The position numbers were made by a program, and so were the translations under genes. DNA of 64,000 nucleotides from an uncultured Bacteroidales bacterium (lineage in GTDB: Bacteria > Bacteroidota > Bacteroidia > Bacteroidales > UBA932). Numbering within the stretch: position 1 is the first letter of the stretch; every line of letters starts with the position of its first letter. The stretch lies in NCBI GenBank assembly GCA_944323345.1, contig CALUSC010000005.1, forward strand, positions 23,388 through 87,387. Reading direction: 5' to 3'. Below are positions 24,131 through 31,326 of this stretch, piece after piece. The notes below the pieces were generated by a model, which did no database searches, had not been told where the DNA came from, and saw only the letters and a program-made list of their open reading frames with translations.

Positions 24131-25051
24131 CTATTTGTTTACCTGGAAACGGGTATTGCCTGTGGCAAAATAATCCACTATCTGCGAAGCTGCCGCCAGA
24201 CCTGCATTTATGTTGGCTTCGGCAGTCTCCGCGCCCATTTTCTTAGGGGTGGCGAATACTCTCTTTCCGAATTTTTCGTTCAGTTCGGACTGGCAGTCCG
24301 CTGCGATATCGGTGATGTACTTCAGGTCAGGCCTGTCTGTCAGCGCCTTCTCCAGCTCCGCTTCATTTATTATTTCCTTGCGGGCGGTGTTCAGCAGACA
24401 GCCTCCTGCAGGCATCAGGGTGATAAGTCCGTATCCTATCGATTTTTTCGTTTCGGCAGTGGCCGGAATATGCAGGGAAATGAAGTTGCATTCCCTGTAC
24501 ATCTGTTCTACTGATTCTGCCGGTATTACGCCTTCCGCAGTCATCTTCTCTGCCGGTACATACGGGTCGAAAGCCATCACTTCCATGCCGAGGCATTTCG
24601 CTTTCTGCGCGACAAGCCTGCCGACGTTTCCGTACGCCTGGATGCCGAGCCTTTTACCCTTGATTTCGCTTCCCGTACCGGGTGTGAACTGGTTCCTGGA
24701 CATGTATATCATCATCGAGATGGCGAGTTCGGCTACTGCGTTCGAATTCTGTCCCGGAGTGTTCATGGCTACGATATTTTTCGCCGTACATGCTTCGAGA
24801 TTGATATTGTCGTAACCGGCTCCGGCCCTTACTACGATTTTCAGATTCCTGGCCGCATCTATAACTTCGGCAGTCACCTTGTCGGACCTGACTATGAGCG
24901 CATCAGCGTCTGCTACGGCATTGACGAGCTTTTCAGGCGAGTCATATTTTTCCAGAAGGACGACTTCATGCCCGGCCTTCCGTGCTATTTCCTTCATCCC
25001 GTTCACGGCAGCGGCTGCGAACGGCTTTTCTGTGGCTATAAGTATTTTCAT
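24131..25051 (-). CDS. serA: D-3-phosphoglycerate dehydrogenase, short Lys-type
   Basis: Oxidises 3-phosphoglycerate to 3-phosphohydroxypyruvate with NAD, the first step of serine synthesis. At 306 residues it has only the catalytic and nucleotide-binding domains, without the C-terminal ACT or allosteric domains, so feedback inhibition by serine is not expected. The NAD site reads GIQAYGNVG at 136-144 (first Gly of GxGxxG is Ala). Substrate Arg is Arg224 (NTARKEI). The catalytic His of the usual TPHIGA is replaced: TPKKMGA at 268-274, the pattern of Lys-type (IIIK) enzymes such as that of Entamoeba. It starts 6 bp after serC stops. Confidence 0.9.
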   Translation of the reverse strand: MKILIATEKPFAAAAVNGMKEIARKAGHEVVLLEKYDSPEKLVNAVADADALIVRSDKVTAEVIDAARNLKIVVRAGAGYDNINLEACTAKNIVAMNTPGQNSNAVAELAISMMIYMSRNQFTPGTGSEIKGKRLGIQAYGNVGRLVAQKAKCLGMEVMAFDPYVPAEKMTAEGVIPAESVEQMYRECNFISLHIPATAETKKSIGYGLITLMPAGGCLLNTARKEIINEAELEKALTDRPDLKYITDIAADCQSELNEKFGKRVFATPKKMGAETAEANINAGLAAASQIVDYFATGNTRFQVNK

Positions 25052-25057
25052 GGTTGT

Positions 25058-26131
25058 TTACTTTTTCATTGATTCGAATTCCTGCATGCATTTCACCAGA
25101 GCCTGTACGCTCTCTACCGGGCAGGCATTATATATGGAGGCCCTGAAACCGCCGACAGACCTGTGTCCCTTGATGCCCAGCATGCCCTGTCCCTTTGCGA
25201 ATTCAAGGAACTCGTCCTGCAACGCTTCATATCCCGGAGCCATGACGAAGCATACGTTCATATCGGAACGGTCTTCCTTTGCGGCGGTACCGGTGAAGAG
25301 AGGGTTCCTGTCGATTTCAGCATAAAGCATGTCGGCCTTCTGCCTGTTTATCTTGTGTATGGCCTCTACTCCTCCAATGCCTTTAAGCCAGTTCAGAGTC
25401 TCGTACATGACGTATATCGGGAAGACAGGAGGAGTGTTGAACATGGACCCTCCGTCTATGTGTGTCTGATAATTCAACATGGTCGGGATATACCTGCTTA
25501 CCTTTCCGAGCGCGTCTTTCTTCACGATGGCGAAAGCTACACCGGCAGGACCGACGTTTTTCTGTGCACCTCCATATATGAGTGCGTATTTGCTGATGTC
25601 GCGCGGCCTGCTCATGATGTCTGAAGACATGTCGGCAACAAGTGGCACCGGACTGTCGATATCTTCCTTTATTTCAGTACCGTAAATGGTGTTGTTGGTC
25701 GTGATGTGGAAATAATCCAGATCGGCGGGAATTTCATATCCTTTCGGGATATAACTGTATGTAGTGTCTGCTGAAGAAGCTACGGCATACGCTTCGCCGA
25801 TGCCTTTCGCTTCCTTCAATGCCTTCTTCGCCCATACGCCAGTTTCGAGATACCCGGCCTTTTTCTCCAGGAAATTCATCGCCACACAGAGAAACTGCAG
25901 GCTGGCTCCGCCTCCCATGAACAATACTTCATGAGTATCCGGAATATTCAAAAGTTCTTTCCAAAGGGCTCTGCAGTCATCCATGACCTGTACCCACTCT
26001 TTGGATCTGTGGGAAATGCTGATGACAGGCACGCCTGTTCCCTTGAAATCTTTCAATGCCTCGATGGCTTTATCGACAGCCTGCTGCGGAAGCACGCAGG
26101 GCCCGGCGAAGAAATTGTGAACTTTTTTCAT
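25058..26131 (-). CDS. serC: Phosphoserine aminotransferase
   Basis: PLP enzyme that transfers an amino group from glutamate to 3-phosphohydroxypyruvate, the second step of serine synthesis; it also serves pyridoxal phosphate synthesis in some bacteria. The 357 residues begin [28 protein letters not shown] near 75 is the phosphate-binding region, and [15 protein letters not shown] near 192 carries the PLP-binding Lys. [10 protein letters not shown] and RASIYNA near the end are typical. First gene of the serC-serA-DUF1015 set. Confidence 0.95.
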   Translation of the reverse strand: MKKVHNFFAGPCVLPQQAVDKAIEALKDFKGTGVPVISISHRSKEWVQVMDDCRALWKELLNIPDTHEVLFMGGGASLQFLCVAMNFLEKKAGYLETGVWAKKALKEAKGIGEAYAVASSADTTYSYIPKGYEIPADLDYFHITTNNTIYGTEIKEDIDSPVPLVADMSSDIMSRPRDISKYALIYGGAQKNVGPAGVAFAIVKKDALGKVSRYIPTMLNYQTHIDGGSMFNTPPVFPIYVMYETLNWLKGIGGVEAIHKINRQKADMLYAEIDRNPLFTGTAAKEDRSDMNVCFVMAPGYEALQDEFLEFAKGQGMLGIKGHRSVGGFRASIYNACPVESVQALVKCMQEFESMKK

Positions 26132-26217
26132 GATGATTTATTTTTTGTAAAAAACTCTCCTCGTATTTCTAAGGGTAAATTTCCATAAAATTAATAAAAA
26201 ATCTTCTCGGACATGTT

Positions 26218-26676
26218 TCAGAACAGACTTTTTATATCCGAACGTTTCTCGCAGTAATGGCAGAGCAGCGATATCTCGCCGTTTTCCTCCATGACGGTGA
26301 ATCTGGTCCTGACAGGCTGGTGGTTCGTGATGCATTTGGGGTTCATGCATTTCGCTATGCCTGTGATTTCATGGGGCATGTCCAGTTTCCGTTTCTCCAC
26401 CACCTGGAAATTCCTGATGATGTTGACTGTGGCATGAGGTGCTATCAGAGCCAGCTTGTTCAGTTCCTCGTCCTGGAAGAACCTGTCCGCTATCTTGATG
26501 ATGCCTTTTTTACCGAACAGCTTGCTGTTCAGGTTTATGCCTATTGTTATCTGGTTTTCTATCCCTTTCAGTCCCAATATGTCGAGAGCCTTGTAGACAT
26601 TTTCGGCAGGTATGTGGTCCAGCACTGTCCCGTTTTCCAGTGCGCTGACTTTCAGTTCCTTGTTTATATTTTCCAT
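26218..26676 (-). CDS. pyrI: Aspartate carbamoyltransferase regulatory subunit
   Basis: Regulatory chain of ATCase that binds CTP/ATP and contacts the catalytic trimer through a zinc domain. The 152 residues fit. Zinc ligands are four Cys in CMNPKC (near 109-114) and CHYC (near 138-141). The N-terminal allosteric domain (VSALENGTVLDHIPAENVYKALDILGL) is intact. It lies 58 bp after pyrB on the same strand and completes a pyrBI operon, so pyrimidine feedback control of the enzyme is expected. Confidence 0.95.
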   Translation of the reverse strand: MENINKELKVSALENGTVLDHIPAENVYKALDILGLKGIENQITIGINLNSKLFGKKGIIKIADRFFQDEELNKLALIAPHATVNIIRNFQVVEKRKLDMPHEITGIAKCMNPKCITNHQPVRTRFTVMEENGEISLLCHYCEKRSDIKSLF

Positions 26677-26734
26677 TTTGATTTCCTGTATATGTTGTCT
26701 TGATGTTTGCTGGGTGCCGACTTTCGAGGAAGCC

Positions 26735-27640
26735 TTACCTGTATCCGAGCAGGCATGAAATTATGGCCATTCTGACATAAAGGCCGTTTTCCGCCTGCTT
26801 GAAATAATATGCGTACGGAGTCTCGTCCACATCCTGGTCGATTTCATTGACCCGCGGGAGCGGGTGCAATATTTTCATGTTGGGTTTTACGCTTCCGAGC
26901 ATCGATGCCTTCAGCCGGTAGATGTCCTTGACCTTTTCGTATTCCATGGGATCCGTAAATCTCTCCTGCTGTACTCTGGTCATGTATAGAATATCGCAGT
27001 CGTCGAGGTGCTCTTCCAGCGAAGTGGTTTCGGTATATTTTATTCCTCTTTCATCCAGAAAATCCTTGTATTCCTTCGGCATTTTCAGCTCTTCCGGTGC
27101 AGTAAATACGAATTCAGGACTGAAGTGCGACATGGCCTGGAGAAGGGAATGGGTGGTCCTTCCGTATTTCAGATCACCTACCATATTGATTTTGAGATTC
27201 TCCAGTCTGCCCTGCGTCTGCATTATCGTATACAGGTCGAGCAAGGTCTGTGACGGATGCTGGTTGGCCCCGTCGCCTGCATTTACCACCGGGACGGAAG
27301 AAACTTCGGAGGCATACCTCGAACTGCCCTCCAGAGGATGCCTCATGATGATCATGTCCACATAGTTCGACACCATTTTGATGGTATCCTTCAGCGTTTC
27401 ACCCTTGCTTACGCTTGTGTTCGTCGCGTCCGAGAATCCTATGACTTTGGCTCCGAGCCTGTTTACGGCTGTCTCGAAACTCAGTCTGGTCCTGGTGGAC
27501 GGTTCGAAGAAGATACATGCTATGACCTTGCCGTCCAGTATGTTCTGGGTGCGGTTCTTTTCGAATTCCTTTGCAGTTTCGAGCACATGCAGAATTTCCT
27601 CCTTGCTGAAATCCTGGATTGAAATAAGACTTTTATTCAT
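26735..27640 (-). CDS. pyrB: Aspartate carbamoyltransferase catalytic subunit
   Basis: Condenses carbamoyl phosphate with aspartate, the committed step of pyrimidine synthesis. The 301 residues carry the carbamoyl-phosphate site [12 protein letters not shown] near 49-60, [11 protein letters not shown] near 76 and the aspartate-loop region [12 protein letters not shown] and [18 protein letters not shown] near 105-140. The 240s loop is seen as TRVQQERF. Its ATG overlaps the yigZ stop as ATGA, so the two genes are translationally coupled; pyrI follows. Confidence 0.96.
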   Translation of the reverse strand: MNKSLISIQDFSKEEILHVLETAKEFEKNRTQNILDGKVIACIFFEPSTRTRLSFETAVNRLGAKVIGFSDATNTSVSKGETLKDTIKMVSNYVDMIIMRHPLEGSSRYASEVSSVPVVNAGDGANQHPSQTLLDLYTIMQTQGRLENLKINMVGDLKYGRTTHSLLQAMSHFSPEFVFTAPEELKMPKEYKDFLDERGIKYTETTSLEEHLDDCDILYMTRVQQERFTDPMEYEKVKDIYRLKASMLGSVKPNMKILHPLPRVNEIDQDVDETPYAYYFKQAENGLYVRMAIISCLLGYR

Positions 27641-28263
27641 GTATTATCGATTAATTCCAGTGTACAACCACCTGTCTTTTCTATCATTTCAGTAAAAAGC
27701 GGAACCGCTGCCAGCCTGACATCGGTTTCCAAAGAGCACGACATGCCGAAGTCCTGCCTGCATGCTGAAAGACCGAGGTCTTTCAATATTTTCATGACTC
27801 CGTTCATGTCCATGTATCCGAAAGTGAGCCTGTATCTTTCGGTTGCAGTCTTTTCTATGATTTCTGCATGGTCCAGAGCATCGGCGGCTGAAGTCCTGTA
27901 AGCCCGTATCAGACCGGGAATGCCGAGCTTGATACCTCCGAAATATCTGACTACGACGATCAGGATGTCACTGAGTTCCAGAGAGTCGATCTGTCCGAGT
28001 ATCGGCCTGCCTGCCGAAGATGACGGTTCTCCGTCGTCATTGGCCCTGAATATATCTCTCCTGTATCCGAGCCGGTAGGCATAGCAATGGTGGCGGGCGT
28101 CATGGTATTCTTTCTTGAGGGAAGCGACTATCGATTTGATTTCATCTTCGGATGAAACCGGATAGGCATGGGCAATGAATCTGCTGCCATTGTCCTTGAA
28201 AAGCCCTTTGGAAGGGCCTGCAATGCTTTTGAAAGTGTCTTTCTCCGGTGTAGTCGCATCCAT
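27637..28263 (-). CDS. yigZ: YigZ/IMPACT family protein
   Basis: A 208-residue cytoplasmic protein of the UPF0029/IMPACT family; human IMPACT acts on Gcn2 but the bacterial role is unknown. The N-terminal domain shows [12 protein letters not shown] near 55, [16 protein letters not shown] near 72 and [20 protein letters not shown] near 98-117, followed by the ferredoxin-like C-terminal domain. The ATG at 28263 (MDATTPEKD) is chosen because the longer frame starts with a TTG inside the -7 promoter element. The predicted leader is only about 6 bases. It heads the yigZ-pyrB-pyrI operon. Confidence 0.88.
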   Translation of the reverse strand: MDATTPEKDTFKSIAGPSKGLFKDNGSRFIAHAYPVSSEDEIKSIVASLKKEYHDARHHCYAYRLGYRRDIFRANDDGEPSSSAGRPILGQIDSLELSDILIVVVRYFGGIKLGIPGLIRAYRTSAADALDHAEIIEKTATERYRLTFGYMDMNGVMKILKDLGLSACRQDFGMSCSLETDVRLAAVPLFTEMIEKTGGCTLELIDNT

Positions 28264-28272
28264 AGGCAGATT

Positions 28273-28303
28273 CAAAATTAGTGTTTTTTATATTATTTTG
28301 CAA
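28273..28303 (-). promoter_or_regulatory. Promoter of the yigZ-pyrBI operon
   Basis: CAAAATTA at 28273-28280 is TAATTTTG on the minus strand. CAA at 28301-28303 is the -33 TTG, 20 bases away. It lies against the divergent promoter at 28297-28329. Confidence 0.7.
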
Positions 28304-28329
28304 CCGCAAGGAAATATTTTGTACCTTTG
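28297..28329 (+). promoter_or_regulatory. Promoter of the pRiA4b-Orf3-like gene and miaA
   Basis: TTTG at 28297-28300 and TACCTTTG at 28322-28329 are 21 bases apart. The TTTG adjoins the CAA of the divergent yigZ promoter, so TTTGCAA serves as both -33 elements. Confidence 0.7.
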
Positions 28330-28354
28330 GTCTCCGTTGAAATTTTAAAGATTT

Positions 28355-28900
28355 ATGGTACTCAAATACAGGGTTTCTCTTCCCGGCATCAAAGGCTTCG
28401 CCAGACTCTATGAGGTCAAGGCCAACATGACACTTTATTCATTCCACAAACAGATGAGAGCTGACATGGATTTCCCTCAGGACCAGCTTGTTCTGTTCAA
28501 GGCTCTCGACAAGGACGGGGCAGTGGTGGCCAAATACGGCATATTCGATCTGGGGGCAGGCACCATAGATTCCGTGACCGTGGAACAGACTCTGAAGGCA
28601 GGTGCGGTATCGTTCGTTTATTTTTATGACACGACTAACGTAAAAAGCGTGAACGTGACATTCGAAGGTGAGGCCGAGCCCAGGAAGGATGTTGTATACC
28701 CACTTCTGGTAGAAGCGAAAGGCCCGAATCCGATAGAATTCGAGAACGGATATGTGGCTTATGAAGATCTGCCCGACGACAAGAAAAAGGCGGCTTCACA
28801 GGATGACGATGATGAAGATTTCGATGACGATGATGATACGGAGGAGACTGACGACGAGGACGGAGAGGAAATCTACGATGAGGACGAAGACGACATGTAG
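28355..28900 (+). CDS. pRiA4b Orf3-like domain protein with acidic tail
   Basis: A 181-residue protein whose first 130 residues (VLKYRVSLPGIKGFARLYEVKANMTLYSFHKQM) resemble the plasmid pRiA4b Orf3-like / IS1096 passenger family, PF07929. The name comes from mobile elements, but in Bacteroidota the gene is chromosomal and no transposase is present here. The last 40 residues are almost all Asp and Glu (DDDDEDFDDDDD), a tail like those of nucleic-acid mimics or of proteins that bind basic partners. It is 9 bp upstream of miaA and shares its promoter. Function unknown. Confidence 0.82.
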   Translation: MVLKYRVSLPGIKGFARLYEVKANMTLYSFHKQMRADMDFPQDQLVLFKALDKDGAVVAKYGIFDLGAGTIDSVTVEQTLKAGAVSFVYFYDTTNVKSVNVTFEGEAEPRKDVVYPLLVEAKGPNPIEFENGYVAYEDLPDDKKKAASQDDDDEDFDDDDDTEETDDEDGEEIYDEDEDDM

Positions 28901-28909
28901 ATTTCCGGC

Positions 28910-29776
28910 ATGAGGCACAAGCTCCTTATAATATTAGGTCCGACTGCCGTCGGCAAGACTGATTACAGTATCCGGGAGGCCCTGAAATACGGGTCTCCTG
29001 TCATTTCATGCGATTCCAGACAGATATACAGGGAAATGACCATAGGCACTGCCGTTCCGACACCGGATCAGCTCGGAGCGGTCAGGCATTATTTCATACA
29101 TTCCCATTCTGTCAGTACGCTGTATTCTGCAGGACGCTATGAAACCGAAGCCTTGCCTTTGGTCGAGAGTCTTTTCAGCCAGGGGCACGACACTCTCGTC
29201 ATGGCCGGAGGGTCCGGTTTCTATATCGATGCATTCTGCCGTGGTCTGGATGATTTCCCGCAGGCCGACATGGAACTGAGGGAATCCCTGAACGTTCGGC
29301 TGCGCGAGGAAGGTGTCGAGTCTCTGCGGTTCGAGCTTAAACGGCTTGATCCTAAGTCTTATGCGACTATCGATATTGCGAACGGGCAGAGAGTGCTGAG
29401 GGCTCTGGAAGTATGTTTGTCTACAGGGCGTCCTTTCTCATCCTTCAAGACTTCCCCTGACAGGAAACGGAGTTTCGATATTGAAAAGATCGGTCTTGTG
29501 AGGCCTCGTGAAGAACTGTATGCCAGGATTGACAGAAGAGTACTGGAAATGATCGACGCCGGTCTGGTAGATGAAGTCAGGTCCCTGGAGCAGTACAGGC
29601 ATCTTCCGGCATTGCAGACTGTCGGATACAAGGAAATTTTCCAATATCTGGACGGTGAAATATCACTCGACAGGGCCATCGGACTGATACAGCGAAATAC
29701 GCGCCATTACGCCAAAAGACAGTTGAGCTATTGGGGACGGGACAAGGATATCAGATGGATGGAAGTGACTGGATGA
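28910..29776 (+). CDS. miaA: tRNA dimethylallyltransferase
   Basis: Adds an isopentenyl group to A37 of tRNAs that read UNN codons. The 288 residues include the P-loop GPTAVGKT at 10-17, the catalytic region SCDSRQIYREMTIGTA near 39-53 (Asp at the substrate site) and NGQRVLRALEV near 160. The Arg-rich end TRHYAKRQLSYW is the tRNA-binding motif. It starts 9 bp after the pRiA4b-like gene and ends at a bidirectional terminator. Confidence 0.95.
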   Translation: MRHKLLIILGPTAVGKTDYSIREALKYGSPVISCDSRQIYREMTIGTAVPTPDQLGAVRHYFIHSHSVSTLYSAGRYETEALPLVESLFSQGHDTLVMAGGSGFYIDAFCRGLDDFPQADMELRESLNVRLREEGVESLRFELKRLDPKSYATIDIANGQRVLRALEVCLSTGRPFSSFKTSPDRKRSFDIEKIGLVRPREELYARIDRRVLEMIDAGLVDEVRSLEQYRHLPALQTVGYKEIFQYLDGEISLDRAIGLIQRNTRHYAKRQLSYWGRDKDIRWMEVTG

Positions 29777-29781
29777 GCGAC

Positions 29782-29824
29782 AAAAAAATAGAGGTGACTC
29801 AAAGGGTCGCCTCTATTTTTTTTT
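29782..29824. terminator. Bidirectional terminator between miaA and the DUF3127 gene
   Basis: AAAAAAATAGAGGTGAC at 29782-29798 pairs with GTCGCCTCTATTTTTTT starting at 29806, with one G-T pair and a 7-base loop. It lies between convergent genes and has A and T runs on both sides. Confidence 0.9.
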
Positions 29825-29857
29825 GAATGCTGCACGCGTTATATGCGTGCATTCTGA

Positions 29858-30298
29858 CTAGAACGGTAAATCGTCTTCGACTTGTTCGCTGCCGTTGCTG
29901 CCGTCACCGACGAACCCGTGTCCGGTACTTGCAGCTTCCGCAGGATTCGGCGTATAAGTGTTGCCTGAACCTTCCACGCCGGTAGGTGCGAATCCGGTCG
30001 TGTAGTTTTCCTGGACAGGAGCTTCACTCTCGATTCTCCATGCGCGGAGATCAGTGTACCATCTGTTGTTGTACTCGCGGCTGCTGATGTTGAAGGCTAC
30101 CTTGACTTTGTCTCCGATCTGGTATTTTTCCAGATCTTTTACCTTGTCGGCGCCCCATACGCTCAGGCATACCTGTGAAGGGTAGTTCCCTTCCTGATAT
30201 TCGATGATGAATTCCTGTTTCGACCAGTCGCCCCTCGCGGATGTCCCGCTCTGGACGCCAAGTTTCCTGATGATTTTACCTTCGATTTCTAAAGCCAT
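29858..30298 (-). CDS. DUF3127 OB-fold-like protein with an SSB-type acidic tip
   Basis: A 146-residue protein. The N-terminal 90 residues (MALEIEGKIIRKLGVQSG...QEFIIEYQEG...VCLSVWGADKVKDLEKYQIGDKVKVAFNISSREYNNRWYTDLRAWRI) match the DUF3127 family and read like an OB-fold. The middle is a low-complexity Gly/Ser/Thr/Pro linker. The end is EQVEDDLPF, closely resembling the acidic DDxPF tip by which SSB recruits repair enzymes. This layout, OB-fold, linker and acidic tip, copies SSB. Binding of single-stranded DNA or of SSB partners is inferred, not shown. No promoter was identified with confidence. Confidence 0.85.
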   Translation of the reverse strand: MALEIEGKIIRKLGVQSGTSARGDWSKQEFIIEYQEGNYPSQVCLSVWGADKVKDLEKYQIGDKVKVAFNISSREYNNRWYTDLRAWRIESEAPVQENYTTGFAPTGVEGSGNTYTPNPAEAASTGHGFVGDGSNGSEQVEDDLPF

Positions 30299-30337
30299 AG
30301 TTCAGTTTTTTAAACGGTCTGTCATAAGATTCGGCGA

Positions 30338-31117
30338 CTATTTCTTGTCATCTTCCTTTTCGGCTACCTTGCTTACCTTTACGAGTTCTACGTCGAATAT
30401 AAGAGTAGAGTTAGGCTTGATCATACCGGTTCCGCGCTGGCCGTATCCGAGTTCAGCCGGTACGAAGAGCTTGATGTGTCCGCCTTCGCCGATAAGCTGG
30501 AGACCTTCAGTCCATCCTTTGATCACGCGGTTGAGCTGCATGCGTACAGGATCTTTTTCAGGATCGGAAGCGTCGAATTCAGTGCCGTCGATCAGGGTGC
30601 CGGTGTAGTGTACGTAAACCGTATCCTTGTCGCCTGGCTTGACTTCGTTGCCGGCTTCGATTATCTGATACTGGAGTCCGCTCTCGGTAGTGATGATGCC
30701 GTCTTTCTGTGCATTCTCTTTAAGGAAAGCTTCCCCTGCAGCCTTGTTGCTCTCGGATTCGAAATTCCTTCTTGAAGAGATGAACTTGTTGAACAGCTGG
30801 TTCATTTCATCAGGGTTGATGTCGAACTGGTCGTTGAACTCAGGAGAATTCATCTGGCCCTCTGCCTTGATGAAATCCATCATTCCCTTCTTTATCTTGG
30901 CATAGTTCAGATCTTCTCCGAAATCGTTTGCCTTGATGAAATAACCGAAGTTGATACCTACCAGATAGCTGACTGAGTCGGTCAGGGCTGCGTCAGGAAG
31001 TGAAATGGTAGTGGTTTCCCCGTCTTTTTCCACTGTAATGCTTTTGGGAGAACTTGTGCAGCTTGCTGCCATTGCTGCAACGGCAGCTGCCGCCATAAGA
31101 ATTTTGATCGTTTTCAT
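30338..31117 (-). CDS. FKBP-type peptidyl-prolyl isomerase lipoprotein
   Basis: Isomerase of the Mip/FklB group that helps fold envelope proteins. From the ATG at 31117 (MKTIKILMAAAAVAAMAASC) there are 259 residues; the 31123 start is a TTG and is rejected. A lipobox MAASC places the lipid-modified Cys near residue 20. An N-terminal helical dimerisation region (about 40-140) precedes the FKBP domain (GLQYQIIEAGNEVKPGDKDTVYVHYTGTLIDGTEFDAS near 145-185, VIKGWTEGLQLIGEGGHIKLFVPAELGYG near 195-225). A basic and acidic tail ends the protein. Confidence 0.93.
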   Translation of the reverse strand: MKTIKILMAAAAVAAMAASCTSSPKSITVEKDGETTTISLPDAALTDSVSYLVGINFGYFIKANDFGEDLNYAKIKKGMMDFIKAEGQMNSPEFNDQFDINPDEMNQLFNKFISSRRNFESESNKAAGEAFLKENAQKDGIITTESGLQYQIIEAGNEVKPGDKDTVYVHYTGTLIDGTEFDASDPEKDPVRMQLNRVIKGWTEGLQLIGEGGHIKLFVPAELGYGQRGTGMIKPNSTLIFDVELVKVSKVAEKEDDKK

Positions 31118-31278
31118 ATTCAATCTGAAAATTTGTTATTGTCGCTATCGGTCTGGATAAAATCCATATTCTGCAAATATCGTAAATTTATTTCAGATTA
31201 TGAATTTTTTACTGCCGGCTGTCGTCATATTTTTCTTTTTCCGACAATTCATGCCTGATAAAATAATATGGGAAAGTG

Positions 31279-31309
31279 TTTGTAAAAGCCAAAATATAAT
31301 ATAACTTAG
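31279..31309 (+). promoter_or_regulatory. Promoter of recQ
   Basis: TTTG at 31279-31282 and TAACTTAG at 31302-31309 (one mismatch) are separated by 19 bases. The leader would be about 14 bases. Confidence 0.5.
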
Positions 31310-31326
31310 TAGGGATAAATCCTGTT

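Noticed and set aside
28355-28900. Evidence of an IS1096-type transposon
   Set aside because: Only the family name suggests this; no transposase, inverted repeats or target duplication are visible around it.
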